A stretch of DNA of 64,000 nt from Bryobacterales bacterium (GTDB lineage: Bacteria > Acidobacteriota > Terriglobia > Bryobacterales > Bryobacteraceae): contig JAEUQE010000005.1 of the NCBI GenBank assembly GCA_016789785.1, forward strand, positions 1-64,000, in the 5' to 3' direction. Below the pieces are notes generated by a model. That model was not told where the DNA came from. It did not search any database and was given only the letters and a program-made list of their open reading frames with translations. The translations under genes and the position numbers were made by a program. Positions 55,325 through 63,232 of the stretch are shown in pieces. Positions within the stretch are counted from its first letter, which is position 1; each line of letters opens with the position of its first letter.

Positions 55325-56940
55325 AACTGATCTGCTCGTTCGTGCTCGGAGCCGCCATGCTTGCGGGACAGGTGAGGTTCACCAATGTCACGGAGACCGC
55401 GGGAATCCGCTTCACTCACAACAACGGCAACTCGGGCAAAAAGTGGCTGCCGGAGACGCTCGGCTCGGGCTGCGCGTTTCTCGATGTGGATGGGGATGGA
55501 TGGCTCGACGTTCTGCTGATCAACAGCAAGCCGTGGACACCGCGAGGAGCGAACGTCACGCACAAGCTGTATCGCAACAATCGCAACGGCACGTTCACGG
55601 ATGCGACTGCGGGCAGCGGTCTCGACGTCGAGATGTATGGCATGGGCGTGGCTGTCGGCGACTATGACAACGATGGCCGCGACGATGTCTACATCACAGC
55701 GCTCGAAGGCGACCGGTTGTTCCACAACGAAGGCGGCAGATTTCGAGACGTAACCGCAGCATCGGGGATTCGCAACGCGAACTTCGGAACCAGCGCGGCC
55801 TGGCTCGACTATGATCGCGATGGCAAACTCGACCTCTTCGTCGCGAACTACGTGCAGTGGAGCCAGAAGGGCGACCTGTTCTGCTCGCTCGATGGCGCGG
55901 TGAAGTCGTACTGCACTCCGGAATCGTACAAGGGCACCGCGTCGAAATTGTTCCGCAATCTGGGTGGAGGCAAGTTCGAAGATGCGAGCGCCAAGGCAGG
56001 TGTCGCGGATCCGAAGTCGAAGTCACTGGGCGTCGCCGTACTCGACTTCGACAACGACGGATGGGTGGATCTGTTCGTCGCCAACGATACACAGCCCAAC
56101 AAGCTGTACCGGAACAATCGCAATGGCACCTTCACGGAGACCGGCCTGACCGCCGGCATCGCATTCGGTGAAGACGGCGTGGCACGTGGCGCCATGGGCA
56201 CGGATGCAGCGGACTACGATGGATCGGGTCGCGCACACCTTCTGGTCGGCAACTTCTCGAATCAGATGCTCGGGCTCTATCACAACGAGGGCAACGGTCT
56301 GTTTGTGGATGAAGCGCCGCGGTCCACGGTTGGCCGCGCGAGCCTGCTCAGTCTGACGTTTGGCGCCTTCTTTTTTGATTTTGATCTCGACGGTCGCATC
56401 GACATCTTTTGCGCGAACGGTCATCTGGATGAAGAGATCGAACGGGTGCAGCCAAAGGTGAAGTTCCGGCAGTCTCCACTGCTGTTTCATAATGCGGGGA
56501 AAGGGAAGTTCGAGGACGCGACACAGGCCGCGGGACCTGACTTCACCAAGCCGCAAGTGGCTCGCGGCGCCGCCTATGGCGACTTTGATCGCGATGGTGA
56601 TCCGGATGTGCTGCTGACCAACAACAATGGTCCCGCGGTGCTGCTTCGAAATGACGGTGGCAGCCGCAACCAGTGGCTGCGCGTGAAGTTGAAAGGCAGT
56701 CGTTCAAACCGCAACGGGATCGGCGCGGTGGTTCGAGTGATGACTCCTTCGGGCACGCAATGGCGCATGGTGCACAGCGGGTCCAGCTACTGCTCGTCGA
56801 GCGATCTCGCGCTGACGTTCGGCCTTGGCCAGGACGCGCGCGTGAGTGCCGTTGAGGTGCGCTGGCCAAGCGGCGCGGTGCAGAGAATCGACAATCCTCA
56901 AGCGCGTCAGATTCTCGAAGTGATCGAACCGGAGCGCTGA
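55321..56940 (+). CDS. Exported CRTAC1-like FG-GAP/ASPIC-UnbV protein
   Basis: A 539-residue protein with a signal peptide (LICSFVLGAAMLAGQ). It consists of a seven-or-so-bladed FG-GAP/VCBS propeller with repeated calcium loops (DVDGDGWLDV, DYDNDGRDDV, DYDRDGKLDL, DFDNDGWVDL, DFDLDGRIDI, DFDRDGDPDV) and a C-terminal ASPIC/UnbV domain (about 455-535, SRSNRNGIGAVVRV and VEVRWPSGAVQ). Two Cys (CSLDGAVKSYC) may form a disulfide. The family is related to cartilage acidic protein 1; its bacterial role is unknown. It is last in the six-gene series and starts inside the cytochrome stop. Confidence 0.85.
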   Translation: MKLICSFVLGAAMLAGQVRFTNVTETAGIRFTHNNGNSGKKWLPETLGSGCAFLDVDGDGWLDVLLINSKPWTPRGANVTHKLYRNNRNGTFTDATAGSGLDVEMYGMGVAVGDYDNDGRDDVYITALEGDRLFHNEGGRFRDVTAASGIRNANFGTSAAWLDYDRDGKLDLFVANYVQWSQKGDLFCSLDGAVKSYCTPESYKGTASKLFRNLGGGKFEDASAKAGVADPKSKSLGVAVLDFDNDGWVDLFVANDTQPNKLYRNNRNGTFTETGLTAGIAFGEDGVARGAMGTDAADYDGSGRAHLLVGNFSNQMLGLYHNEGNGLFVDEAPRSTVGRASLLSLTFGAFFFDFDLDGRIDIFCANGHLDEEIERVQPKVKFRQSPLLFHNAGKGKFEDATQAAGPDFTKPQVARGAAYGDFDRDGDPDVLLTNNNGPAVLLRNDGGSRNQWLRVKLKGSRSNRNGIGAVVRVMTPSGTQWRMVHSGSSYCSSSDLALTFGLGQDARVSAVEVRWPSGAVQRIDNPQARQILEVIEPER

Positions 56941-56952
56941 TCCGGGATGCGG

Positions 56953-57942
56953 CTATTGTGCGGTCGCGTAGTAGCCTTTGCGCGCCTGCACCTTCAGATC
57001 CTTGTTCTTCGCACGGATCTCCAGCTTGCGAAATCCGCCGTCTTTCGCGGGATTCGACGATGAGTAGGCCAGCGCGTACTGGCTGCGCAATTCCTTCTGC
57101 AGTTCATCGAAGATCATCTCCAGCGTGTATTTGCGATCCACGCGGTAGACGCGGCCCCCGGTTTCTTCCGACATCTTCCGCAGGTCGCCATCACCCGGAT
57201 TGCCGAAGCCACCATAGGCTCGCCAGTCAATGTACTGCACGCTGTAGATAATGGTGTCGGACTTGTGAGCCATCTCGAGGGCTTCCCGCAGTTTCACCCG
57301 GCTGCCCATGTCGACGCCGTCCGTGATCAGCACGATCGCTTTGCGGCCCACTTCTTTCTTGAGCTTCTCATCGGCGGCCAGATACACCGCGTCGAACATG
57401 ATGGTGCCGCGAGGCTGGCCGATAGTCGGCACAGGACCCGGATGCACACCACCCACCGCCGCATCCACCCGCAACTGGCTCAGCCCTTCCGAGAGTAACT
57501 TCGCGGAGTTCGTATAGTCCTGCAACAACTCCGCCTCGCTGCCGAACGCGATGAGGAACGCCATGTCCTTCGGCCTGAGAACCTGGCGAAAGAACTGCAA
57601 TGCCGCGCGGCGCTCGACCTCAATCAGACTCTCCTGCGAGCGGCTGACATCGATTAGCAGACCGATCGTCAACGGTAGATCCGACTCGCGCGTGAGCAAG
57701 CCGATCTTCTGCTCCTTGCCGTCCTCGAAAACCTGAAAGTCGTCTTTGGTGAGATTGGGAACGTAGGCGCCCTTCTTGTCGCGCACGGAGAAGAGCACGT
57801 TGACGAGATCGACGTCCACTTTGATGGTCGGGATGTCCGCTTCCATGGGCGGCTGATCCTTTTTCTGCTGCTGGGCGGAGGCAAGAATCAGGCAGAGGAA
57901 CGGCGCCGCCGCCAGAAGGAACTTCGATCTCGTACTCATCAC
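56953..57942 (-). CDS. Exported VWFA-related (acidobacterial type) protein
   Basis: A 329-residue protein with a signal peptide (KFLLAAAPFLCLILASAQ). The N-terminal part (IKVDVDLVNVLFSVRDKKGA then FQVFEDGKEQKIG) is typical of the VWFA-related family common in Acidobacteriota. A VWA domain follows with a complete MIDAS start, LIDVSRSQ, and later ITDGVDMGSR. The C-terminal IRAKNKDLKVQARKGYYA is also typical. These proteins are exported and presumed to bind partners through the metal site. It lies downstream of the TIGR03437-like gene on the same strand and is convergent with the CRTAC1 gene. Confidence 0.88.
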   Translation of the reverse strand: MMSTRSKFLLAAAPFLCLILASAQQQKKDQPPMEADIPTIKVDVDLVNVLFSVRDKKGAYVPNLTKDDFQVFEDGKEQKIGLLTRESDLPLTIGLLIDVSRSQESLIEVERRAALQFFRQVLRPKDMAFLIAFGSEAELLQDYTNSAKLLSEGLSQLRVDAAVGGVHPGPVPTIGQPRGTIMFDAVYLAADEKLKKEVGRKAIVLITDGVDMGSRVKLREALEMAHKSDTIIYSVQYIDWRAYGGFGNPGDGDLRKMSEETGGRVYRVDRKYTLEMIFDELQKELRSQYALAYSSSNPAKDGGFRKLEIRAKNKDLKVQARKGYYATAQ

Positions 57943-57984
57943 GTAATGATAGATGCACGCAAGGCCGCGCGCGTTTTGCCCTTT

Positions 57985-58043
57985 ATTCGAACTTGCCCCT
58001 ATTCGAACTTGCCCCTATTCGAACTTGCCCCTATTCGAACTTG
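57985..58043. repeat. 16-bp tandem repeat at the end of the TIGR03437-like gene
   Basis: About 3.7 copies of a 16-bp unit (ATTCGAACTTGCCCCT on the plus strand) in perfect array. On the coding minus strand the unit reads AAGTTCGAATAGGGGC. The first partial copy supplies the last codons (Lys-Phe-Glu) and the TAG stop; the others repeat the stop region. The unit is not a multiple of three. Confidence 0.92.
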
Positions 58044-59602
58044 AAAGTGTTGGCCAGCAATTCCTGGAAGTAGTAGTAGCCAGCGTCCAGCCCTTCCGCC
58101 GTGAACTTGGACTTGACGAGCGACGGTGCGCGGACCACCCAGATCGCGCCGCCGAAGGCGCCATCGTCATTGGAGTTGAAGAAGTCGAGCTTCGGCAGCG
58201 ATGCAAGAATCTGCGCGGGCACGGTGAACTCGCTTGCGGAACCTTTCGCAGCACAGATGAACATTGCGCCGCCCAAGCTGTTGGGCGATCCACCACCGTA
58301 GATGAGCACATCATCATCGGCCTGGGCGCCGGACCACTTGATCACGAGGTCCCGATCGCGCGGGACAAGTTCGGGAACTTCCGCCTGGTTCGTCCATTGG
58401 AAGGGCTCGCTGAGCACGAACTTCGAAGTCAGCGGCCCCACATCGGCGCCCCCGCGGCCGTTGGACAGCATGTACTCGCCGGCTTCGAAAAACGGGTTGC
58501 GCTCATCGCCGAGGGCTAGCGAATAGAACCCGTTCCGGTTCGGACTGAGCGAGATCGTGCGTTTCGGAGTAGCGAACGTAAGCACGCCTCCGGCGATGGG
58601 GTCGGGGTCGATCGGGTCGATCGGCAACGTGGTTTCCTGCGTGTAGACAACAGTGCAGTATCCAGGTGAAGGCGCGGCGAGCGGCCCCCACGAGCGGAGG
58701 ACTTCCCGCTGCGTCAACTGCACGAAGCTCCCGTTGATCGCATCCTCAATGAACTCGCCGGACCGAAAGCGATTCGGCGTGATGGTGCCGATGCGCATCG
58801 GTCCCCCTTCGCGCACGCGGGCAAACGCACTGTCGGGAATGCCGAAATCGTCGCCGCACCTGCCATCCGAACTCTCCACGGCAATGGTGCCGTAATTGCT
58901 GATCAGCCCAGCCACGCGCACGGCAACAGGCACATAACATCCGGAGAGCCCCTCGGGCAGATCGAAGATGATCTCATCCAGGCCATTGGTGAACCGGTCC
59001 ACCACTCGGGGTGCGACGGTCTTTCCGCCGATCACAACCTCTACGGCAGGTTCCTCCAGGCCCACACCGGTGCCGATCAGCGAGATTCGCGCGCCGGCGG
59101 GCGCAGGGCTTAGAATATGGTTCTCAAAGTCGCGTCCACCTGCAATGTTGAGAGCATCGGCGGGCCCGTTGCCAATGCTGTTGAGCGTGTAGAGACCAAA
59201 GGAATTCTTCGCTACGGTGATGGGAACGGTTCGCGCGGAAGTACGGCCGTTGAAGGTCACGCTGACGGTTCCTTCGCCGAGCGGCGTATCGCGAGGAAGG
59301 AATGCGATCAACTCACGCGCGGATGCAAACAGCAGCAGCGCATCCACCGATGTGGCGCCGATCTGCACGCGGACCGACGTTCCACCCAGTTCCCTCGCAC
59401 CCTGGCGCGAGGTCGCTTCGGGTGACGGGCCAAGCCCGGTGCCAAACAAATAGAAACGTCCGCCGGGCGCAATGGCCGAGTTCGGCAGCGACGCAGGCGC
59501 GCTCGATGCATCGTGCAACGCAGCGGTATTGATCACGGGCTGCGCGGACAGGTTGCCTTCCGGGAGCAGCAGGCTCACGGCAAGCACAAGAACGAGACGC
59601 AT
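58031..59602 (-). CDS. Exported protein with TIGR03437-like (Solibacter) domains
   Basis: A 523-residue exported protein (LVLAVSLLLPEGNLSAQ). The N-terminal half shows the pattern of the Solibacter uncharacterised domain TIGR03437 twice: SAIAPGGRFYLFGTGLGPSP, then IAFLPRDTPLGEGTVSVTFNG, then APAGARISLIGTGVGLEEP with VVIGGKTVAPRVV. The C-terminal half (about 270-523) is unrecognised and contains two Cys-containing loops. Its function is unknown; the fold is probably Ig-like. Ribosome site AAGGAG upstream supports the start. Its stop lies in the 16-bp tandem repeat. Confidence 0.75.
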   Translation of the reverse strand: MRLVLVLAVSLLLPEGNLSAQPVINTAALHDASSAPASLPNSAIAPGGRFYLFGTGLGPSPEATSRQGARELGGTSVRVQIGATSVDALLLFASARELIAFLPRDTPLGEGTVSVTFNGRTSARTVPITVAKNSFGLYTLNSIGNGPADALNIAGGRDFENHILSPAPAGARISLIGTGVGLEEPAVEVVIGGKTVAPRVVDRFTNGLDEIIFDLPEGLSGCYVPVAVRVAGLISNYGTIAVESSDGRCGDDFGIPDSAFARVREGGPMRIGTITPNRFRSGEFIEDAINGSFVQLTQREVLRSWGPLAAPSPGYCTVVYTQETTLPIDPIDPDPIAGGVLTFATPKRTISLSPNRNGFYSLALGDERNPFFEAGEYMLSNGRGGADVGPLTSKFVLSEPFQWTNQAEVPELVPRDRDLVIKWSGAQADDDVLIYGGGSPNSLGGAMFICAAKGSASEFTVPAQILASLPKLDFFNSNDDGAFGGAIWVVRAPSLVKSKFTAEGLDAGYYYFQELLANTFKFE

Positions 59603-59644
59603 AAGTAGGGCTCCTTAGGCTGCTGTTTGGACGCGGGCCAACAC

Positions 59645-59678
59645 GGTCAGGTTACGGCTGGAGGTTCTCTTCCTGACC
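59645..59678. promoter_or_regulatory. Inverted repeat between divergent TIGR03437-like gene and lutA
   Basis: GGTCAGG (59645-59651) and CCTGACC (59672-59678) form a perfect 7-bp inverted repeat with 20 bases between. It lies 43-76 bases upstream of the minus-strand gene and 91-124 bases upstream of lutA. It could be an operator or a hairpin in the leader; no regulator is identified. Confidence 0.3.
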
Positions 59679-59751
59679 TTAGTGTACGTCCGCCCCGGAA
59701 TGCGCGTTGCGGAAACGCGCCGCACGGAAACGGCCTGTCCCCCAACCCTGT

Positions 59752-59757
59752 TACAAT
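59752..59757 (+). promoter_or_regulatory. Putative -10 box of lutABC
   Basis: TACAAT lies 12 bases before the lutA ATG, with no convincing -35. The start of transcription would fall about five bases before the ATG, giving an almost leaderless message. There is no Shine-Dalgarno in this gap, consistent with that reading. Confidence 0.35.
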
Positions 59758-59768
59758 CCTCGTTTTAC

Positions 59769-60494
59769 ATGCCTGGACGAGTTTCGATTTTCGTCACCTG
59801 CATCGTGGATCAGCTCTTCCCGAAGGTGGGAATCGCGATGGCAGACGTATTGGAGCGGATCGGGTATCAGGTGGACTTTCGCGAGGAGCAGACCTGTTGC
59901 GGCCAGCCTGCGTTCAACAGCGGCTACCGCGAGGATGCATGCAGGGTAGCGGAGCACTTCGTAAAAGTATTTCGCGATGCCGATTTCGTAGTGGTTCCAT
60001 CGGGCTCATGCACGTCGATGATTACGCATCACTATCACGACATCTTCCCAAAGGACTCCGACATGCACGAAGAGGTGGAGTATCTTGCTCCGCGCGTGTG
60101 GGAGTTTTCACGATTTCTGCTGGAAGTGGCAAAGGTGGACGATGTCGGCGCCCGGTTTGACGGAGTGGTGACCTACCACGATAGTTGTCACGCGTTGCGT
60201 GAATTGCATGTGAAACAAGGTCCGCGGCAACTGCTGTCGAAAGTGAAGGGGCTCACACTGAAAGAGATGAGCATCCCCGAGGAGTGCTGCGGCTTTGGCG
60301 GCACCTTCTCCATCAAGTTCCCAGAGGTTTCGGGAGGCATGGCACGCACGAAAATCGAATCGATCCTCCAAACCGGAGCATCCACAGTAGTGTCCATCGA
60401 CTCCAGTTGCCTCATGCAATTGCAGGGGGTCATCGGACGTATGGGAGCGCCGCTACGAACGATGCATCTGGCGGAAGTTCTGGGAAGCAGGTAG
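59769..60494 (+). CDS. lutA: L-lactate utilisation protein LutA, (Fe-S)-binding
   Basis: A 241-residue protein with two CCG domains (Cys-rich, heterodisulfide-reductase-like). First: FVTCIVDQLFPKVG with EEQTCCGQPAFNSGY; second: YHDSCHALRELHVKQGPR with EECCGFGGTFSIKFP. With LutB and LutC it forms an iron-sulfur enzyme oxidising L-lactate to pyruvate, as known in Bacillus. The frame opens upstream at 59682 but ATG 59769 gives the family length. Confidence 0.93.
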   Translation: MPGRVSIFVTCIVDQLFPKVGIAMADVLERIGYQVDFREEQTCCGQPAFNSGYREDACRVAEHFVKVFRDADFVVVPSGSCTSMITHHYHDIFPKDSDMHEEVEYLAPRVWEFSRFLLEVAKVDDVGARFDGVVTYHDSCHALRELHVKQGPRQLLSKVKGLTLKEMSIPEECCGFGGTFSIKFPEVSGGMARTKIESILQTGASTVVSIDSSCLMQLQGVIGRMGAPLRTMHLAEVLGSR

Positions 60495-60498
60495 ACGC

Positions 60499-61914
60499 AT
60501 GATCATATCCGCTGAGCAGAAACAGAACATCGAGCGCACGGTAGCGGATCCGAAGCTCCAACTCGCCGTCTACTCGGCCACCGCGCGTCTGAAAGAGAAG
60601 CGCTCCGAAGCGGTGGATCCTGGCGAACTTCCTGAGTACCAGGATTTGCGCACGCAGGCGCATGAACTCAAGAAGCATGCGATGGAGAATCTCGACTACT
60701 ATCTCGAGCAGTTCGAGGCCAACGTCCACGCGCATGGCGGAAAGGTGATCTTCGCGCAGACGGGCAAGGAAGTCGGCGAGTTCATACTCAAGCTTGCGAA
60801 GGACCGCGGCGTTTCTCTCCTGGTGAAGTCGAAGTCGATGACCACCGAAGAGATCCATCTCAACGATGTGCTCGAAGAGCAAAAGCTCGAGACGGTGGAG
60901 ACGGATCTCGGCGAGTACATTCTTCAACTCGCGCATGAACGGCCCTATCACATCGTCGCGCCGGCGGTGCACAAGACACGGCAGGACGTGGCGGATATCC
61001 TAACCGAGAATCTTGGCGTGGAGCGCGACGAAGTGCCGGAGCATCAGGCCATGGTCGCGCGGCGCACGTTGCGCGAGAAGTTTCTCGCGGCGGGAATCGG
61101 CATCTCGGGCGCGAACTTTCTGGTTGCGGATTCGGGCGCGATCGTTCTGGTGGAGAACGAAGGCAATGCTCGGTTGTGCACGTCCGCGCCGCCAATTCAC
61201 ATTGCAGTGGCCGGCATTGAGAAGGTGATCCCACGTGCCCAGGATCTGGCAGTGTTCCTGAAGCTGCTTGGGCGAAGCGGTACGGGCCAGCGCCTGACGG
61301 TCTACACGTCGTTCCTCTCCGGCCCACGGCGAGCGAATGAAGTGGACGGGCCCACGGAGTTCTACGTCGTGCTGATGAACAACGGGCGCACGAAGCTGCT
61401 CGCGGATCCGGGCAAGCGCGAGTCGCTCTATTGCATTCGTTGCGGCGCGTGTCTGAACGCATGCCCCGTTTATCGGAAGATCGGAGGCCACAACTATCCA
61501 TGGGCCTACTCGGGACCCATCGGCGCGATCATCACGCCGCAGTATCTGGGCGTGGCGAAGGATCCGTGGCTGCCCTATGCGTCGAGCCTTTGCGGAGCCT
61601 GTGCCGAAGTGTGCCCGGTGAAGATCGACATTCCGAGAATCCTGCTTGATCTGCGGCACGATGTGACGCGTGAAGAAGCCAGAAACGGGAAGAACGGACT
61701 GGAGCGGTTGGCGTTCCGCATGTACTCGTGGGTGATGCGAAAGCCGCGTCTCTACGCCGTGGCGGGACGCGCCGGCGCGATCGGCGCACGGCTGCCTGGC
61801 ACCGATTCGCTGGGGCCCGCCGCCAAATGGGCCAGCCAGCGCGAGACTCCGAAACCAGCCATGAAGAGCTTTCGCCAGCTTTGGCAGGAGCGTCAATCCG
61901 GGAGGCCGTCATGA
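60499..61914 (+). CDS. lutB: L-lactate utilisation iron-sulfur protein LutB
   Basis: A 471-residue protein with an N-terminal LUD domain (VSLLVKSKSMTTEEIHLND) and a ferredoxin part with two 4Fe-4S motifs: YCIRCGACLNACPVYRKIGG and SLCGACAEVCPVKIDIP. It carries electrons from lactate oxidation within the LutABC complex. It starts four bases after the lutA stop and its own stop overlaps the lutC start (ATGA). Confidence 0.94.
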   Translation: MIISAEQKQNIERTVADPKLQLAVYSATARLKEKRSEAVDPGELPEYQDLRTQAHELKKHAMENLDYYLEQFEANVHAHGGKVIFAQTGKEVGEFILKLAKDRGVSLLVKSKSMTTEEIHLNDVLEEQKLETVETDLGEYILQLAHERPYHIVAPAVHKTRQDVADILTENLGVERDEVPEHQAMVARRTLREKFLAAGIGISGANFLVADSGAIVLVENEGNARLCTSAPPIHIAVAGIEKVIPRAQDLAVFLKLLGRSGTGQRLTVYTSFLSGPRRANEVDGPTEFYVVLMNNGRTKLLADPGKRESLYCIRCGACLNACPVYRKIGGHNYPWAYSGPIGAIITPQYLGVAKDPWLPYASSLCGACAEVCPVKIDIPRILLDLRHDVTREEARNGKNGLERLAFRMYSWVMRKPRLYAVAGRAGAIGARLPGTDSLGPAAKWASQRETPKPAMKSFRQLWQERQSGRPS

Positions 61915-62558
61915 GCGCGCGGGATGCGTTGCTGGCGGATGTGCGCCAGGCACTGGGCCGCAAGCAGGGTCAGCCGCCGGCGCCAGCGCCACGCGTGCGG
62001 ATCGTGATTCCGGAGATCCCCGTCGAACGAAGGATCGCACTCTTCCAGTCACGCCTGGAAGAACTCGGAGGCAAGGTCTATCGGGTGCCGACGATGGCCG
62101 AGGCGCGCGATCAGGTTGCCGCCTTGCTCGACGGGCCGTCCGTCGCGTCGAATTCGCCGGTACTCGCCAACGCGGGAATCGCGTCAATGCCAAACGTCAC
62201 GTCAGGATATGTGGACGCGACAGCCTTGCGCGAGGCCTGCCGTACGGCGGCATGCGGCATTACTTCCGCTGATTTCGCCCTGGCGGAAACCGGAACACTG
62301 GTCATGATTGCGTCGCCGGAGGAAGCGCGTCTGGTGAGCCTGCTGCCTCCCGTTCATATCGCGGTGGTTCCGTCAAAGCGTCTGCTGACTGGACTTGATG
62401 AGTTGTACACCATGAAGGCAAAGCCCGCGGATATCACCAGTTCGATGGTGTTCATCACGGGCCCCAGCCGAAGCGCGGACATCGAGATGATTCTGGTGCG
62501 CGGTGTCCATGGCCCGCGCGTAGTGCACGTGATTTTCGTAGATGAGGATGTTGATTAG
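61911..62558 (+). CDS. lutC: L-lactate utilisation protein LutC
   Basis: A 215-residue LUD-domain protein. The motif CGITSADFALAETGTLVMIA and the C-terminal ITGPSRSADIEMILVRGVHGP are diagnostic for LutC/YkgG. The frame continues upstream into lutB, but the ATG at 61911, overlapping the lutB TGA, gives the usual length. It completes the lactate oxidation operon; no lactate permease or LutR/LldR regulator is nearby. Confidence 0.93.
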   Translation: MSARDALLADVRQALGRKQGQPPAPAPRVRIVIPEIPVERRIALFQSRLEELGGKVYRVPTMAEARDQVAALLDGPSVASNSPVLANAGIASMPNVTSGYVDATALREACRTAACGITSADFALAETGTLVMIASPEEARLVSLLPPVHIAVVPSKRLLTGLDELYTMKAKPADITSSMVFITGPSRSADIEMILVRGVHGPRVVHVIFVDEDVD

Positions 62559-62562
62559 TTCC

Positions 62563-63135
62563 ATGAAAATTCTCTCCCTGGTGCTTATTTCTTCCGCCAT
62601 CCTCTCCGCGCAGACCGCGGAATTCTCCATGCATGGTGGCGTGTCGCGTCTCAACAACAAGAACATTGGAAGTCTCGGCACCGACAACTACAGCCTGAAG
62701 GATGGATGGCGCATCGGCTTCCGGACCACGCTGAACACCTACCGTTTTTTCGGGCACGAGTTCGGATATGCGTACAACCGGACGCAGCTTCGCAATGAGA
62801 CTCAGAACGCCGAGTTCGGCATGGCGATTCACCAGGGCCTGTACAACTTCCTCGCCTACGCGACGCGCGATGGCGCGACGGTGCGGCCTTTTGTTACTGG
62901 CGGAGTCCACTTCAACAACTACACGCCGCCTGGCACCAGCGTCACCTCCGGCGGTGGATCCACAAAGTTCGGCTTCAACTACGGCGGTGGGATCAAGGTG
63001 CGAGTTTCGCCGATTCTGGCGATCCGGTTCGACACGCGTTACTACCAGAACGGCAAGCCGTTCAACTTTCTCTCGAACCGGACCGGGCTGATGGGGCAAT
63101 TGGAAGTCTCCGTCGGATTCGGCTTTGTGATCTAG
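62563..63135 (+). CDS. Small outer-membrane beta-barrel protein
   Basis: A 190-residue protein with a signal peptide (MKILSLVLISSAILSAQ) and about eight amphipathic strands, ending LEVSVGFGFVI. It fits the OMP_b-brl class (OmpA/OmpW-like small barrels). Function unknown. It starts five bases after lutC, possibly by readthrough of the same transcript. The ATG at 62542 in frame inside lutC is less likely because it would extend the signal peptide. Confidence 0.75.
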   Translation: MKILSLVLISSAILSAQTAEFSMHGGVSRLNNKNIGSLGTDNYSLKDGWRIGFRTTLNTYRFFGHEFGYAYNRTQLRNETQNAEFGMAIHQGLYNFLAYATRDGATVRPFVTGGVHFNNYTPPGTSVTSGGGSTKFGFNYGGGIKVRVSPILAIRFDTRYYQNGKPFNFLSNRTGLMGQLEVSVGFGFVI

Positions 63136-63232
63136 GGCGGGCGCCCAAAACATTCCTGCGCCTTCACGTTTTTTTCGTTTTTTCACACAATCCTGATACC
63201 GCAGAAACGCCGGTGCTCGACTCTGGTTATCG

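Noticed and set aside
60499..61914. LutB ferredoxin motifs as a possible displaced NuoI
   Set aside because: The two 4Fe-4S motifs are attached to a LUD domain and sit between lutA and lutC, so this is LutB and not the missing complex I subunit.
63136..63232. T-rich runs (seven T at 63169-63175, then six more) as an intrinsic terminator
   Set aside because: The T-runs are clear but no stable stem directly precedes them, so a terminator is not supported.
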